From Bradyrhizobium sp. SK17 (GTDB lineage Bacteria > Pseudomonadota > Alphaproteobacteria > Rhizobiales > Xanthobacteraceae), in NCBI RefSeq assembly GCF_002831585.1, contig NZ_CP025113.1:7207001-7271000 (forward strand): 64,000 nt of DNA. Reading direction: 5' to 3'. Made by a program: the position numbers and the translations under genes. Positions 32,177 through 41,147 of this stretch are shown piece by piece. Numbering within the stretch: position 1 is the first letter of the stretch; every line of letters begins with the position of its first letter. The notes beneath the pieces were generated by a model. It saw nothing but the letters and a program-made list of their open reading frames with translations, made no database searches and was not told the origin of the DNA.

Positions 32177-32244
32177 GAGCCCACTCGCTGGAGCTGGACG
32201 TGTCCTTCTGCCGGAGATTCAAGCAATCAAGAGGAGGAGTGAAG

Positions 32245-32766
32245 ATGTCGGTCGCCTGCAAATACGAACGCAGCATTCTCAGCCACGAGGAATATGAGAC
32301 GGTCCGCGTGACGCATCATCCCGCCATCTACGACGTCGCAGTGGCCGATCTCGAGGCGTTGCGCCCCCGCCTGCGCCAGATGCGCGCGAAAGAGCGCACG
32401 GTCAGCCGGCACAAGCAGCGCGAGAGCCGCGGCAAGGGCGAGCCGCGCGGAGCAAGCTTTCCAGGAACCGCCGCGCATGCCTCCGAACGCAAGCAGGTGT
32501 TCGCTGCGGCGCTGAAGCGGGTCAACACGGAGCTCAAGCGTCAGCACGATCTGGCAGCGCGGACCGCGCATATCGAAGCCGCTCGAAAGGCCCTCGCGAT
32601 GCACCGGGCCGCGAACTTCACGTCCCGTCCGCCAGCCGGAGCAACCGCGAGCGCAGGCATGACGTCGAAGCCGAGCGAACGCCGGCGAAAGATCATTGCG
32701 GGCTCGAGAATCGGACGCGTGTCACAGGCCACGAAAGTCGCCCAGGCCGTGCGCGACAAGCGCTGA
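32245..32766 (+). CDS. Hypothetical basic protein
   Basis: From the ATG at 32245, preceded by GAGGAGGAG, the product is 173 residues. The first 50 residues (MSVACKYERSILSHEEYETV, then RVTHHPAIYD) look globular. The remainder is very rich in Arg, Lys and Ala (MRAKERTVSRHKQRESRGKG, KPSERRRKIIAGSRIGRV), suggesting a nucleic-acid-binding or disordered protein. An open frame continues upstream to 31888, but it overlaps the sigma-1.1-like gene and lacks a ribosome binding site. No known family was recognised. Confidence 0.7.
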   Translation: MSVACKYERSILSHEEYETVRVTHHPAIYDVAVADLEALRPRLRQMRAKERTVSRHKQRESRGKGEPRGASFPGTAAHASERKQVFAAALKRVNTELKRQHDLAARTAHIEAARKALAMHRAANFTSRPPAGATASAGMTSKPSERRRKIIAGSRIGRVSQATKVAQAVRDKR

Positions 32767-32804
32767 CCGAAGCAGACGAAGCCTGCGGCCGCCCCTTGAG
32801 GCCG

Positions 32805-33521
32805 CTATGAGACGATATCCTGCAGCATCGTCATGAGCGCCTCCGGCGCGGTGACGTTCGGCGAGTGGCTGGCATCGATCTCGCGATAGCGCCAGCCGGC
32901 CTCGTGCTTCGTGCGCCTGGCAAACTGGCCGAACGTATCCGCCGGCGTGATACGCGTGGCATAGATGTAACTGCGCGGAAGACTCGTCTCGCCGTGCTGG
33001 AGCTTCAGCTTCTGCTCGAAGCATTTGATCGGCATGTCGACACGACGGGCGGTCAGCCACTCGACGTCCGCGGGAGACGTATCCGGCGGCGTCGGCATCG
33101 GCGGAATGCGCCAGCCGTCGCCATTGCGCGCCGCCTCCCGCATCTTGTCGATCGCCACCTCGTTGAGATCGAACAACGACTGGCCATCGCGCGGCACGAA
33201 GGCGTCGATATAGATCATCTGCGCGATACGCTCCCGCGCCCGGTCGGCGACGCCGGTCGCGACCATGCCGCCATAGGAATGCCCGACCAGCACGATATCG
33301 CGCAGATCCTCATATGAGATGACGCCGAGCATGTCCTGGATATGCGCCTCCAGGTCGAGCCCCTGATGCGCGAGGTGCGCGCGCTCGCCGAGCCCGGTGT
33401 AGCTCGGCGTGACCAGCCGGTGGCCGGCGCCCTGCATCAGGGGGTGCATCTTCTTCCACGCCCATCCTGCCGACCAGGCGCCGTGACAGACCAGAAAGGT
33501 TTTCGACGAACTCGCAGTCAT
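32805..33521 (-). CDS. Alpha/beta hydrolase (EstC/salicylate esterase-like)
   Basis: The 238-residue protein from the ATG at 33521 has an alpha/beta-hydrolase fold. TFLVCHGAWSAGWAWKKM forms the oxyanion region, the nucleophile elbow GHSYGG (Ser82) is at residues 80-85, and the likely catalytic histidine is in DASHSPNVTAPEAL near residue 220. The arrangement with HGAW and LGERAHL resembles plant methylesterase/hydroxynitrile lyase-like hydrolases, so a small ester is a plausible substrate. It is divergent from the TauE-like gene with 105 bases between start codons. Confidence 0.8.
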   Translation of the reverse strand: MTASSSKTFLVCHGAWSAGWAWKKMHPLMQGAGHRLVTPSYTGLGERAHLAHQGLDLEAHIQDMLGVISYEDLRDIVLVGHSYGGMVATGVADRARERIAQMIYIDAFVPRDGQSLFDLNEVAIDKMREAARNGDGWRIPPMPTPPDTSPADVEWLTARRVDMPIKCFEQKLKLQHGETSLPRSYIYATRITPADTFGQFARRTKHEAGWRYREIDASHSPNVTAPEALMTMLQDIVS

Positions 33522-33626
33522 GGGGATATTCCATTCCGATTGTCGTTGATGAGCGGCGATTTTGAAGTGTACCCACCGCTCGCGTGGTGTAAACGTCGCC
33601 GCAACGATCACAACAACGAGATAGGG

Positions 33627-34370
33627 ATGACCCCGGCAAGCTACGCGGTCCTTTTCTTCGGCGCGCTAGCCGGTGGTTTCGTCTCCGGTCTCGCCGGCTT
33701 CGGCACTGCGCTGATGGCGCTCGGCATCTGGCTCTATGTGCTGCCGCCGACGCTGGCGGTGCCGCTGGTGCTGGTCTGCTCGGTAATCGCGCAGCTCTCG
33801 ACACTGCCCTCGATCTGGAAACACATCGATTTCCGCCTGGTCTGGCCGTTCGTCATCGCAGGCCTGGCCGGCGTGCCCATCGGCATCCGGCTGATCGCAC
33901 GCGCCGATCCCGACGTCTTCAAACTGACGATCGGCATCTTCCTGCTGGTGTTTCCGACCTTGCTGTTCCTGCAACGCAAGCCAATGTCGATCAGTTTCGG
34001 CGGCAAATGGGCCGACGCCGCGATCGGATTTGCCGGCGGCATCCTCGGCGGCCTCGCCGGACTGTCCGGCCCGCTGCCGATCCTGTGGGCGAGCCTGCGC
34101 GGCTGGGGCAAGGAACAGCGCCGCGGCGTGTTCCAGATCTTCAATTTCACGATCCTGGCGGCCGCGCTTCTGGTTCAGATCGCAAGCGGCCTGGTCAAGC
34201 CCGAGCTGATCTGGCTGACCGCCTGCGCGTTTCCGGGGACGCTGCTCGGCGCCTGGCTCGGCGCGCGGCTGTATCACGCGCTCAGCGACCGCAACTTTGC
34301 CGACGTGGTGCTGGTGCTGCTGTTTCTGTCCGGCGTAGCGCTGGTGTGGAACGGGCTGGCACCGCGATGA
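33627..34370 (+). CDS. TauE/SafE-family sulfite/anion exporter
   Basis: The 247-residue integral membrane protein starts at the ATG at 33627, shortly after GAGATAGGG. It has about eight hydrophobic segments in two similar halves. Glycine-rich motifs GALAGGFVSGLAGFGTALMAL and GFAGGILGGLAGLSGPLPI open the halves, as in the TauE/SafE/YfcA family. Members export sulfite, sulfoacetate or other organic anions; the actual substrate cannot be read from the sequence. Its stop is 30 bases from the end of the convergent MATE gene. Confidence 0.85.
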   Translation: MTPASYAVLFFGALAGGFVSGLAGFGTALMALGIWLYVLPPTLAVPLVLVCSVIAQLSTLPSIWKHIDFRLVWPFVIAGLAGVPIGIRLIARADPDVFKLTIGIFLLVFPTLLFLQRKPMSISFGGKWADAAIGFAGGILGGLAGLSGPLPILWASLRGWGKEQRRGVFQIFNFTILAAALLVQIASGLVKPELIWLTACAFPGTLLGAWLGARLYHALSDRNFADVVLVLLFLSGVALVWNGLAPR

Positions 34371-34400
34371 TGAACCGCCACGGCACGCTGGCTGAGCCAA

Positions 34401-35786
34401 TCACCCGACCGGCTCGAGACCAACGCGCTCGGGCGCAACCTCGCGCGCCAGCGGAGCGAGACGCTTCCTGAATTCGCGACGCAGCAACCACAAACTCAAA
34501 CCGGCCTGCAGCGTCGTCGTCACGATCGACAAGTACCAAACGTGCTCGATCCGGAAGCCGGGCTGCGTCGAGAGCCAGATCACCGGCACCGCGTAGGTGA
34601 CGAGCCGCACGGTCGAGCTCACCAGCACCGGCCTGGTGTTGCCGAGGCCTTGAAACATGCTGTTGCAGGTGAACACCAGTCCTTGCGCGACGAGATTCAT
34701 CGAAACGAAGTACAGGAACTGGGCGGCGACGGCCATGGTCTCGCGATCGTTCGAGAAGCCGTCGAGCAGCAACCCCGGCTTCCAGTGCGCGAGAATCGTG
34801 AAGACGATCATGACGACGGTGCCGATCGACACCGCCTTGACGAAGGTCTCCTGCACACGCTTGCCATTGCCGGCGCCGAAGTTCTGTCCGGCGATCGGAC
34901 CGGCAGCGAGCGCGACCGCCAATGCCGGCATCTGGATCAGGCCGAGCACGCGCGTACCGATGCCGAAACCGGCCTGCGCCGCCGGGCCGAAATCGCGCAG
35001 CACATAGTAGATCACGCCCATCCATGCGAAGATGAGCGCGAACTCACCACCCGCAGGCAAGCCGACATTGAGGATCCGCGCCCACTGGCGCAGCTGTGGA
35101 CGCCATTGCGCGGGATCGAACCCGACATAGCGTTCCAGCTTGCGGAAATACGCGAACAACATCAGCACGCCGATCAGAACGGCGATCGAACTTGCCAGAC
35201 CCGCGCCGGCAACGCCCAATGCATGACCGGTCCCCCAGCCGGCGATCAGGACCGGCGCCAGCGCGATGTTGATGATGACAGCGACCGCCTGCACCAGCAT
35301 GCTGGGCCGCACGATGCCGGTCGCCCGCAGCGCTGACGCCATCACCTGGATGATGAATTGCAGCGCCAGTGCCGGCATGAACCACAACAGATAAATGGTG
35401 CCCGCGTCGACGGTGGCCTGGTCGGCTGCGATCGAGCGCATATAGGGGCGCGACAGCACGGCGCCGGCGCCGAGCGTCAGCAGCCCGCACAGCACCGACA
35501 GCACGATCGACTGATTGAACACGAGGTTGGCGTCGGCGCGGTCCTTGCGGCCGACCGCATGCGCGATCAGCGCGACGGTGCCGACGCCAAGCACCTGCAT
35601 CAGCGCATTGACGAGGAAACCGGCATTGCCGGCTGCCGCCACGCCCGCAACGGCGGCATCGCCGAGACCCGCGACGAAGTAGAGGTCGACCAGTTGGCAG
35701 ATCATGATCGTGATCATGCCGACCACGATCGGAGGCGCCATGGTCAATATGTGGCTCACGATGGAGCCGCGCGTGAGGTCTTTCAT
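34401..35786 (-). CDS. MATE-family multidrug efflux protein
   Basis: The 461-residue protein has twelve hydrophobic segments arranged in two bundles. The N-terminal RGSIVSHILTMAPPIVVGMITIMICQLVDLYFVAGLGDAAVAGVA and the second-half FAWMGVIYYVLRDFGPAAQAGFGIGTRV are typical MATE repeat starts. These antiporters use proton or sodium gradients to expel cationic or aromatic compounds. The ABC exporter gene is upstream on the same strand with an 84-base gap, and the pair may be expressed together. Confidence 0.92.
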   Translation of the reverse strand: MKDLTRGSIVSHILTMAPPIVVGMITIMICQLVDLYFVAGLGDAAVAGVAAAGNAGFLVNALMQVLGVGTVALIAHAVGRKDRADANLVFNQSIVLSVLCGLLTLGAGAVLSRPYMRSIAADQATVDAGTIYLLWFMPALALQFIIQVMASALRATGIVRPSMLVQAVAVIINIALAPVLIAGWGTGHALGVAGAGLASSIAVLIGVLMLFAYFRKLERYVGFDPAQWRPQLRQWARILNVGLPAGGEFALIFAWMGVIYYVLRDFGPAAQAGFGIGTRVLGLIQMPALAVALAAGPIAGQNFGAGNGKRVQETFVKAVSIGTVVMIVFTILAHWKPGLLLDGFSNDRETMAVAAQFLYFVSMNLVAQGLVFTCNSMFQGLGNTRPVLVSSTVRLVTYAVPVIWLSTQPGFRIEHVWYLSIVTTTLQAGLSLWLLRREFRKRLAPLAREVAPERVGLEPVG

Positions 35787-35870
35787 TGCAATTCCATTCT
35801 CAAATCCAGTCTCAATATCAACTCGGCGCGTGGCTGAAGAACATCAGCGCATCAGCCACGCGCCGTTGCA

Positions 35871-37670
35871 TCATTCCGCCGCGACCTCGCCGAACTCGGT
35901 CGCCTGACGCTCGAACAAGCCGCGGTAGATACCGCCGGGACGCACGGCAAGCACCTCATGCGTGCCCTGCTCGACGATCTCGCCGCGATCGAACACCAGG
36001 ATGCGGTCCATGCTGCGTACGGTCGACAGCCGGTGCGCGATCACGATCGCGGTGCGGCCCTTCATCAGCCGCTCCATCGCCTGCTGGATCAGCGCCTCGG
36101 ATTCCGAATCGAGGCTCGAGGTCGCCTCGTCCAGGATCAGGATCGGCGCATCCGCCAGGAAGGCGCGCGCCAGCGCGACGCGCTGCCGCTCGCCGCCCGA
36201 CAGCTTGACGCCGCGCTCGCCGACCAGCGTGCCATAGCCTTTCGGCAGCCGCATGATGAAGTCATGCGCATTGGCAAGCCGCGCCGCCTGCTCGATCGCA
36301 TCCCCGCTGGCACCGGGCCGGCCGTAGGCGATGTTCTCCGCCAAGGTGCGATGGAACAAGATCGGCTCCTGTTGCACGATCGCGATCTGGCTGCGCAACG
36401 ATTGCTGCGTCGCCTGCGCGATGTCCTGACCATCGATCAGGATCTTGCCGCCGGTGACGTCGTACAGCCGCTGCACCAGCTTGACGAAGGTGGTCTTGCC
36501 GGAGCCGGAGCGTCCGACCAGGCCGACGCGCTCGCCGGCGTCGATGTCGATCGACAGTCCATCATAGAGCGGCAGGCGATGGCCGCCATAGTGGAACGTG
36601 ACGTCGTCGAACACGATGCGGCCGCCCTGGATGTCGATCGGCACGGCGCCTTCCGCATCGACGATGCCGAGCGGCTCGTCATGGATCTGCACCAGCTCCT
36701 CCATGTCGTTCACCGAGCGCTGCAGATTGTTGATGTGCATGCCGACGTCGCGCAGATAGGCGTGGATGATGTAGTAGCTGGTCAGCACATAGGTGACGTC
36801 GCCCGGCGTGGCGTGGCCCTGCGCCCACAGCAGGATCGCACCGCCGATCACCGAAGCGCGGAAGCACAGCAGGACGAGGAGCTGCGCCGTCGAGGTGTGG
36901 TTGTAGCGGAACCAGGTCCGCCGCACCCGGCGCCGCCAGCGGCTGATGACGCCGTCGAGCCGGATGTCCTCGCGCCTCTCGGCGCCAAAAGACTTCACCA
37001 CCGCGTTGCAGGTCAAGGCATCGGCCAGCGTGCCGCCGACCTTGGTGTCCCAGGCGTTGGAGACGCGCGCGGCGGGCGCGACGTAATGCACCTGGAATAG
37101 CATGGTCATCGCGACATAGATCACCGACCCGATCGCGATCACGGCACCGAGCTGCGGCCAGTGCATGCCGAGCAGGATCATCGAGCCGACCAGCACGATG
37201 AACGACGGCAGCAGCGCCATCAGGATGGTGTCGTTCAGCAGATCGAGCGCCCACATGCCGCGCGTGACCTTGCGCACGGTGGAGCCCGCGAATGAGTTGG
37301 CGTGCCAGTCGGTCGAGAAGCGCTGCACCCGCATGAAGGCCTGCTGTCCGACATCGGACATGGTCTTCAGCGTGAACGGCACGATGGTCTGGATGCCGAC
37401 CAGCCGCAGCAGCAGCGAGAGCGCGCCGAGGCCGACGATGGCGCCGAACGCCAGCATCGCCGCATGGCGTGCGGCTGCATCGGTGGCGCCCGCGGTCAGC
37501 GCGTCGACCAGATGGCCGGAAAATACCGGCATGAACAGGTCGGCGGCGGTCGCACCGAGAAAGCCCGCCGTCACGGCGAAGGCGCGCACCGGCTGCTCCA
37601 GCCAATGGCGGAACACGAATGGTAAGACGATCCGGATCGCGGCCGGTCGCTTGGTCGTCAGAGAGGTCAT
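35871..37670 (-). CDS. ABC exporter, fused membrane and ATPase domains
   Basis: From the ATG at 37670 the 599-residue protein has an N-terminal type 1 exporter membrane domain of about six helices (QPVRAFAVTAGFLGATAADL and others). A C-terminal nucleotide-binding domain follows, with Walker A GRSGSGKTTFVKLV, Q-loop IVQQEPILFHRTL, signature LSGGERQRVALARA, Walker B APILILDEATSSLDSES and H-loop AIVIAHRLSTV. It is a half-transporter that should dimerise and resembles lipid- or drug-exporting MsbA-like proteins. The substrate is unknown. A tiny ORF with a strong ribosome binding site lies about 150 bases upstream. Confidence 0.92.
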   Translation of the reverse strand: MTSLTTKRPAAIRIVLPFVFRHWLEQPVRAFAVTAGFLGATAADLFMPVFSGHLVDALTAGATDAAARHAAMLAFGAIVGLGALSLLLRLVGIQTIVPFTLKTMSDVGQQAFMRVQRFSTDWHANSFAGSTVRKVTRGMWALDLLNDTILMALLPSFIVLVGSMILLGMHWPQLGAVIAIGSVIYVAMTMLFQVHYVAPAARVSNAWDTKVGGTLADALTCNAVVKSFGAERREDIRLDGVISRWRRRVRRTWFRYNHTSTAQLLVLLCFRASVIGGAILLWAQGHATPGDVTYVLTSYYIIHAYLRDVGMHINNLQRSVNDMEELVQIHDEPLGIVDAEGAVPIDIQGGRIVFDDVTFHYGGHRLPLYDGLSIDIDAGERVGLVGRSGSGKTTFVKLVQRLYDVTGGKILIDGQDIAQATQQSLRSQIAIVQQEPILFHRTLAENIAYGRPGASGDAIEQAARLANAHDFIMRLPKGYGTLVGERGVKLSGGERQRVALARAFLADAPILILDEATSSLDSESEALIQQAMERLMKGRTAIVIAHRLSTVRSMDRILVFDRGEIVEQGTHEVLAVRPGGIYRGLFERQATEFGEVAAE

Positions 37671-37819
37671 GGTACATTCCAGCCACGCATGCGCTGCGCC
37701 GGCCGGCTCCATCTGAGGCGACGCGCGGACGGAATCCGGCCGCAGGCGTCGCTGAAAACAATCGGTAAGGTGTTGGGAAGTTTGAATGATCGGGCATCGA
37801 ACCCGATCAGCGCCGGGAC

Positions 37820-37885
37820 CTAATGCGCGAGCGCGCCCAGCAGCATCGAACGCGGGCGCACGGTCTGCGAAACAAACGACATCAT
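37820..37885 (-). CDS. Candidate 21-residue leader peptide upstream of the ABC exporter
   Basis: An ATG at 37885 is preceded at six bases by GGGGAG, one of the better ribosome binding sites in the region. The frame runs 21 codons (MMSFVSQTVRPRS, then MLLGALAH) to a TAG. It lies in the leader of the ABC exporter gene, with about 150 bases between its stop and the exporter start, and the rest of that gap has no better frame. It could be a regulatory leader peptide or an independent micro-protein. Codon-level conservation is untested. Confidence 0.4.
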   Translation of the reverse strand: MMSFVSQTVRPRSMLLGALAH

Positions 37886-38035
37886 GTGCATCTCCCCGGT
37901 TCGTGAAACGATGGCGCTGCTTATAAATGCATCACGCGCGCTTGGCAAGATGACAAGCGCGTGAGTGCGGCAATGTGTCGATCGTGCAACGCTCTTCACG
38001 CCAGCGGGTGCACACCGCGCGCGCTGTTGGCGCGA

Positions 38036-39625
38036 TCAGTGCGCATCGCCGCCGCCTGCGGTCATCGGCGGCGGCTTGTTGACGAACAGCACCAGCAGGC
38101 TGAGCGCGACATAGAACAGCGACAGCATGAAGAATGCGTCGCCATAGCTCATCACCTGGGCCTGGCGGTGCACGAGCTGCGAGAGCTGTTTCATCGCCAT
38201 GGTGGCGGCATCGCCCATGCCTTGCAGGCGCTGGGTGAAATTGTTCAGCGTCTCGACCGCGTTGGCATTGCCCCAGGTCACGCGGTCCTGCAATCGCGAA
38301 ATGTGCAGATCGGTCCGGTCGTTCAGCACCTCGTTGATGACGGCGAGCCCGACCGCGCCGCCGAGGTTGCGCATCAGGTTGAACAGGCCGGAGGCATTCT
38401 TGACGCGGTCAGGCTGCAGCGTCGCGAGCGCGATGTTGTTGGTCGGCACCATCGCGCACATCATGCCGATGCCGCGCAGGATCTGCGGCACCAGCAGCTC
38501 GTAGAAATCGTACTCGCGCGTGATCCAGGTCATCTGCCAGGAGCCGAGCGCGAAGGTGACGAGACCGAAGGCGATGATGTAGCGCAGATCAACCTTCTGC
38601 ATCAGCCGCCCGACCACCGGCGCCATGAAGAACATCGTCAAGCCCGAGATGAACATGGTCTCGCCGATCATCAGCGCACTGTAGCCGCGAATCTCGGCGA
38701 GGTAGCGCGGGTAGACATAGGTGAGGCCATACAGCCCGATGCCGACGCAGAATTGCAGCACGCAGCCGACCGCGAAGTTGCGGTTGGAGAAGGCATAGAG
38801 ATCGACGATCGGCTCCTCCGCGGTCAGCACCCGCCAGAAGAAGGCGATCGCCGAGACGAAGCAGACCGCGGCGCAGATCGCCACCGAAGTGTCCTGAAGC
38901 CATTCATATTGCGGGCCTTCTTCCAGCACATATTCGAGCGAGCCGAGGAAGCCGCCCATGAAGATCAGGCCCCACCAGTCGAAGCGCTCCAGCAGCGCGA
39001 AGTTCGGCTGGTCGAAATCGACCAACGCCAGCACGCCGATGGTGATGATGATGCCGGGCACGATGTTGATGAAGAACAGCCAGTGCCAGGACATCAGGTC
39101 GGTGATGTAGCCGCCGACGGTCGGGCCCACGGTCGGAGCCAGCGTCGCGACCAGGCCGATGATCGGCGCCACGATGTAGAATTTGGAGCGCGGGAAGATC
39201 GTATAAGCCGAGGCGAACACGGTCGGGATCATGCCGGCGCCGAGAAAGCCCTGCAGCGCGCGCCACAGAATCATCTGCTCGATCGACGAGGCGAAGCCGC
39301 ACAACAGGCTCGACACCGTGAAACCGATCGCCGAGATCGCGAACAACAGCCTGGTGCCGAGCGCGCGCGACAGGAAGCCGGACAGCGGGATCGCGATCAC
39401 CTCGGCGATCAGATAGGCAGTCTGCACCCATGACACTTCGGTCGACGACGCCGACAGGCCGGCCTGGATCTCGGTCAACGACGCCGAGACGATCTGGATG
39501 TCCAGGATCGACATGAACATGCCGAACACCATGATGATGAAGGCAAACAGCCGCTTCGGCTGGATGCGCTCGGACTCCGGCGCGCCGGTCATCATCGAAG
39601 GCGAGGCAGTGGTCGCGTCGGCCAT
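38036..39625 (-). CDS. emrB: DHA2-family (EmrB/QacA-like) drug exporter
   Basis: The 529-residue protein is a 14-helix major facilitator of the DHA2 group. It starts AFIIMVFGMFMSILDIQIVSASLTEIQ, where the conserved Asp in the first helix is typical, and it carries motif C-like GLVATLAPTVGPTVGGYI. It pairs with the HlyD/EmrA protein encoded 48 bases upstream on the same strand to pump hydrophobic compounds through the inner membrane and, with an outer-membrane channel, out of the cell. No TolC-like gene is adjacent. Regulation is probably by the divergent TetR gene. Confidence 0.92.
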   Translation of the reverse strand: MADATTASPSMMTGAPESERIQPKRLFAFIIMVFGMFMSILDIQIVSASLTEIQAGLSASSTEVSWVQTAYLIAEVIAIPLSGFLSRALGTRLLFAISAIGFTVSSLLCGFASSIEQMILWRALQGFLGAGMIPTVFASAYTIFPRSKFYIVAPIIGLVATLAPTVGPTVGGYITDLMSWHWLFFINIVPGIIITIGVLALVDFDQPNFALLERFDWWGLIFMGGFLGSLEYVLEEGPQYEWLQDTSVAICAAVCFVSAIAFFWRVLTAEEPIVDLYAFSNRNFAVGCVLQFCVGIGLYGLTYVYPRYLAEIRGYSALMIGETMFISGLTMFFMAPVVGRLMQKVDLRYIIAFGLVTFALGSWQMTWITREYDFYELLVPQILRGIGMMCAMVPTNNIALATLQPDRVKNASGLFNLMRNLGGAVGLAVINEVLNDRTDLHISRLQDRVTWGNANAVETLNNFTQRLQGMGDAATMAMKQLSQLVHRQAQVMSYGDAFFMLSLFYVALSLLVLFVNKPPPMTAGGGDAH

Positions 39626-39673
39626 GGACTCATCAGGCTCCGAGCCTCGGACCGCGTCCGAGGCTTCAAGGCA

Positions 39674-40957
39674 TCACTGCGGATGGATCATCATCGGCGC
39701 GTCGAGGTCGGTATCGGCGTCGGCATCGGCCGCGCCCTCCCGCGTGTCGACCGTGGTGTAGACCGACATGCCGGCGCGCAGCATGCCCTGCTTCGCGACG
39801 CTGTTCGGCACCCGGATGCGGACCGGCAGGCGCTGCACGATCTTGGTGAAATTGCCGGTGGCATTGTCGGGCGGCAGCAGCGTGAACACCGAGCCCGCCG
39901 CCGGCGAAATGCTGTCGACGACGCCGGTGAACTTGCGGAAGCCGTAGGCGTCGACCTTGATCGTCACCCGCTGGCCGGGACGGATGCGCTTGAGCTGGGT
40001 CTCCTTGTAGTTGGCATCGATGAAGACGCCGTCGAGCGGCACCACATTGCCGAGCCGTTGCCCGACATTGATGTAGTCGCCGGTGTTGACGAGGCGGTTG
40101 GAGAAGGTGCCGTCGACCGGTGCGCGGACGTTGGTGAATTCGAGATCGCGCTCGGCCTTGGCGAGCTGGGTCTGCAACTCGGCGAGCTGGGCGCGGGCCT
40201 CGGCCTGCTGCGCCTTGGTCACCTCGACATTGTCCTTGGCCGCATCATAGGCCGCCTGCGCGGACCGCACGCTGGCTGCGCCCTGGTCGCGGCCGGCTTC
40301 CGAGACTTCGAAGGTGGCGCGCGAGGCAAAGCCCTTGGTGCTCAGCGCCTGCTGGCGGTCGAAATCGAGATCGGCACGCTTCAGGCCGGCCTGCGCCGAC
40401 ACCAGCTGCGCCTGCGCCTGCTCGACCGAGCTCACCGCAGCCGCGACCTGGCGGCCGATCCGATCGATCGTCGCCTGCTGGGTCGCGATCCGTGTGCGGG
40501 CAGCGTCGACCGCGATGCGATAGTCGCCGTCATCGATCCGGAACACCACGTCGCCGGCGCGTACCAGCGTATTGTCGCCGGGCAGGATCGCCGCGATGTG
40601 GCCCGCGACGCGCGCGCCGAGCATGGTGTTGTTGGCGCGGACATAGGCGTCGTCGGTCGAGATATAGAAGCGTCCGACCAGCACGTAATAGGTGGCATAG
40701 CTCGCAGCGGCGAGCGCCAGCAGGCCGATCACACCGATCATCACGAATTTGCGCTTGCTGGATTTCGGCGCCGGCGCGGCGGGAGATGCGGTCGGCTGCT
40801 CGGGCGCAGAAGCGGGCGGCGCCTCGGCGGGACGCCTGGCCTCGTCAGCCCGGCCCTGCTCGCCGAGATCGCCGGATGCGTCGCGCGCCATCGCGTCCTC
40901 GGCCATCTCAGGCTCGGACCGAACAATGCGTGCAGCCTGGTCTCGTGCTGCGGCCAT
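39674..40957 (-). CDS. emrA: HlyD/EmrA-type periplasmic adaptor
   Basis: The 427-residue membrane-fusion protein has a Pro/Ala/Glu-rich cytoplasmic head, one membrane helix near residues 70-93 (FVMIGVIGLLALAAASYATYYVLV), and a biotinyl-lipoyl-like segment GHIAAILPGDNTLVRAGDVVFRIDD. A long coiled-coil hairpin (alternating Ala/Gln/Leu around residues 150-260) and a beta-barrel domain GTFSNRLVNTGDYINVGQRL follow. It links EmrB to an outer-membrane channel. The ATG at 40957 is preceded by GGGGAG. It is divergent from a tetR gene across a 190-base region with a strong palindrome. Confidence 0.9.
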   Translation of the reverse strand: MAAARDQAARIVRSEPEMAEDAMARDASGDLGEQGRADEARRPAEAPPASAPEQPTASPAAPAPKSSKRKFVMIGVIGLLALAAASYATYYVLVGRFYISTDDAYVRANNTMLGARVAGHIAAILPGDNTLVRAGDVVFRIDDGDYRIAVDAARTRIATQQATIDRIGRQVAAAVSSVEQAQAQLVSAQAGLKRADLDFDRQQALSTKGFASRATFEVSEAGRDQGAASVRSAQAAYDAAKDNVEVTKAQQAEARAQLAELQTQLAKAERDLEFTNVRAPVDGTFSNRLVNTGDYINVGQRLGNVVPLDGVFIDANYKETQLKRIRPGQRVTIKVDAYGFRKFTGVVDSISPAAGSVFTLLPPDNATGNFTKIVQRLPVRIRVPNSVAKQGMLRAGMSVYTTVDTREGAADADADTDLDAPMMIHPQ

Positions 40958-41040
40958 AGCCGAGGCTCCCCATAAAAAATCTCGACGCCCGCAGTGGCGA
41001 AATAAGGGCCGTGCGGCGCATCGTCACTCCCACCAATATC

Positions 41041-41063
41041 ATTGACCGAACGGTTCGGTCAAT
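41041..41063. promoter_or_regulatory. Operator palindrome between emrA and tetR
   Basis: ATTGACCGAAC and GTTCGGTCAAT are perfect 11-base inverted arms around a single central G. The site lies 83 bases from the emrA start and 85 bases from the tetR start, which is the ideal position for a TetR-family repressor controlling both genes. Confidence 0.8.
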
Positions 41064-41147
41064 CTATATTCCCGTCCCATGGATTATAAGGCTTCGATTC
41101 TTCGCGTGCGCATTTTCGGTTGAGTTCTTTCGCGAGAAGCTAAATCA

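Noticed and set aside
31888..32244. N-terminal extension of the hypothetical protein at 32245
   Set aside because: It overlaps the sigma-1.1-like gene in another frame and the upstream start lacks a good ribosome site, while 32245 has GAGGAGGAG.
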